Shown piece by piece: positions 5,735 through 6,259 of a stretch of 6,259 bases of DNA (position 1 is its first letter; each line of letters opens with the position of its first letter). The translations under genes were made by a program, and so were the position numbers. The stretch is taken from assembly GCA_003499715.1 (NCBI GenBank), contig DNSH01000064.1, positions 403 through 6,661 on the forward strand, read 5' to 3'. This stretch comes from Candidatus Mesolinea sp. GTDB lineage: Bacteria; Chloroflexota; Anaerolineae; Anaerolineales; Anaerolineaceae. The notes below the pieces were generated by a model. It saw only the letters and a list, made by a program, of their open reading frames with translations. It was not told the origin of the DNA and did no database searches.

Positions 5735-6259
5735 TCAATCAAAGATTTCCATATACTTACGGTCTAGTTCTTCATCGCTCAGGTGGCTATAGCGTTGTGT
5801 TACCGCGATATTTTGGTGCCGAGCGAGTTCTTGGGCGAGTTTTAGATTACCAGATGCGAGCAAAATTGTTGTAACAAAGTAATGACGGAATGAATGGGGG
5901 GTAATGGTACCCACAGCTTCTTCTCCCAGCGCCTCGCGTACCCGCTGGTTGACAATTTCTCGCCCGGTGGTGGTGGAGATGGGTTTAACCTTTTTTCCGC
6001 TGGCACGATCGTGGCGTGCAAAGACGGGGAGGGAACTCAGAGCTTTAGAGCTGCTGCCATCCAGCTCAGCACGTGCTGAAAGATAATCCTTGATCGCTCG
6101 CAAACTGCGGCGGGAGAAGCGTAAAACGGCTTCACGGTTGCCCTTGCCAATGATAACAGCGCGGCTCTCGTGCCAATCGATATCTCCGCGGCGTAGGTTG
6201 CAAGCTTCATGAACACGCAAACCAGTATCGGCTAAGGTAAGCAGAAAAGCACGATCGCG
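5735..6259 (-). CDS. Tyrosine recombinase/integrase, C-terminal catalytic part (cut by window edge)
   Basis: The frame is open from the window edge to the TGA at 5737-5735, showing 174 residues. The TTG at 6220-6218 is not the real start: the codons before it continue family sequence (LLTLADTG leading into LRVHEACNL). All catalytic positions of the phage-integrase/XerCD family are visible. Counted from the window edge they are Arg15 (GLRVHE), Lys39 (GKGNRE), His122 and Arg125 (PHSFRH), His148 (ARHQN) and the nucleophile Tyr157 (TQRYSH). The enzyme cuts and rejoins DNA through a 3'-phosphotyrosine link. The missing N-terminal part should hold the core-binding domain. Whether it is a chromosomal Xer-type protein or a mobile-element integrase cannot be told from this half. 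No attachment-site repeats were recognised. It appears intact up to the edge. Confidence 0.93.
   Translation of the reverse strand, partial: RDRAFLLTLADTGLRVHEACNLRRGDIDWHESRAVIIGKGNREAVLRFSRRSLRAIKDYLSARAELDGSSSKALSSLPVFARHDRASGKKVKPISTTTGREIVNQRVREALGEEAVGTITPHSFRHYFVTTILLASGNLKLAQELARHQNIAVTQRYSHLSDEELDRKYMEIFD

Noticed and set aside
6218..6220. TTG as the start codon of the recombinase
   Set aside because: The thirteen codons before it remain open and encode the expected family sequence leading to the catalytic arginine; the true start is outside the window.
1..6259. CRISPR array, tRNA, rRNA, toxin-antitoxin pair or phage-defence system
   Set aside because: No regularly spaced repeats, cloverleaf-like segments or matching protein motifs were seen; the Rel protein is full-length, not a small toxin-type synthetase.

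Overview
The window is a compact stretch of bacterial chromosome in which every convincing gene is on the minus strand, so transcription runs from the high coordinates to the low ones. Base composition looks moderate. The style of the Rel protein and of the two-subunit flavoprotein suggests an anaerobic or facultative bacterium, possibly Chloroflexota (Anaerolineae-like). That placement rests on protein resemblance recalled from memory and is tentative.

Layout in transcription order: (1) 6259-5735, the catalytic half of a tyrosine recombinase. Its frame runs off the window edge and all six catalytic positions are present. (2) A 57-base gap with a possible extended -10 promoter and a strong but unusually distant Shine-Dalgarno sequence. 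(3) 5677-3563, a 704-residue iron-sulfur flavoprotein. It joins a plant-type [2Fe-2S] domain, a disulfide-reductase-like FAD/NAD module, two [4Fe-4S] motifs and a BFD-type [2Fe-2S] domain. (4) 3566-2403, a DAO-family FAD oxidoreductase that overlaps the previous stop codon by four bases (ATGA). (5) After 38 bases, 2364-166, a long RelA/SpoT-family (p)ppGpp enzyme. (6) 165-84, a short intergenic region with a GC-rich inverted repeat, a possible terminator and a possible promoter. (7) 83-1, the 5' end of a small cysteine-rich protein with a textbook ribosome binding site.

Genes 3 and 4 very probably form one enzyme, an amino-acid or amine dehydrogenase of the sarcosine oxidase / hydrogen cyanide synthase / dye-linked proline dehydrogenase superfamily. 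The DAO subunit would oxidise the substrate and the large subunit would carry electrons away. The substrate cannot be read from the sequence. The Rel gene lies close enough to be co-transcribed.

The most notable observation is in Rel. The hydrolase HDxxED motif reads H-D-I-L-I-D, losing the glutamate, and the synthetase loop reads E-F-D-D, as in synthetase-only RelA, rather than R-x-K-D. No CRISPR array, tRNA, rRNA, insertion sequence or clearly new multi-gene system was seen.
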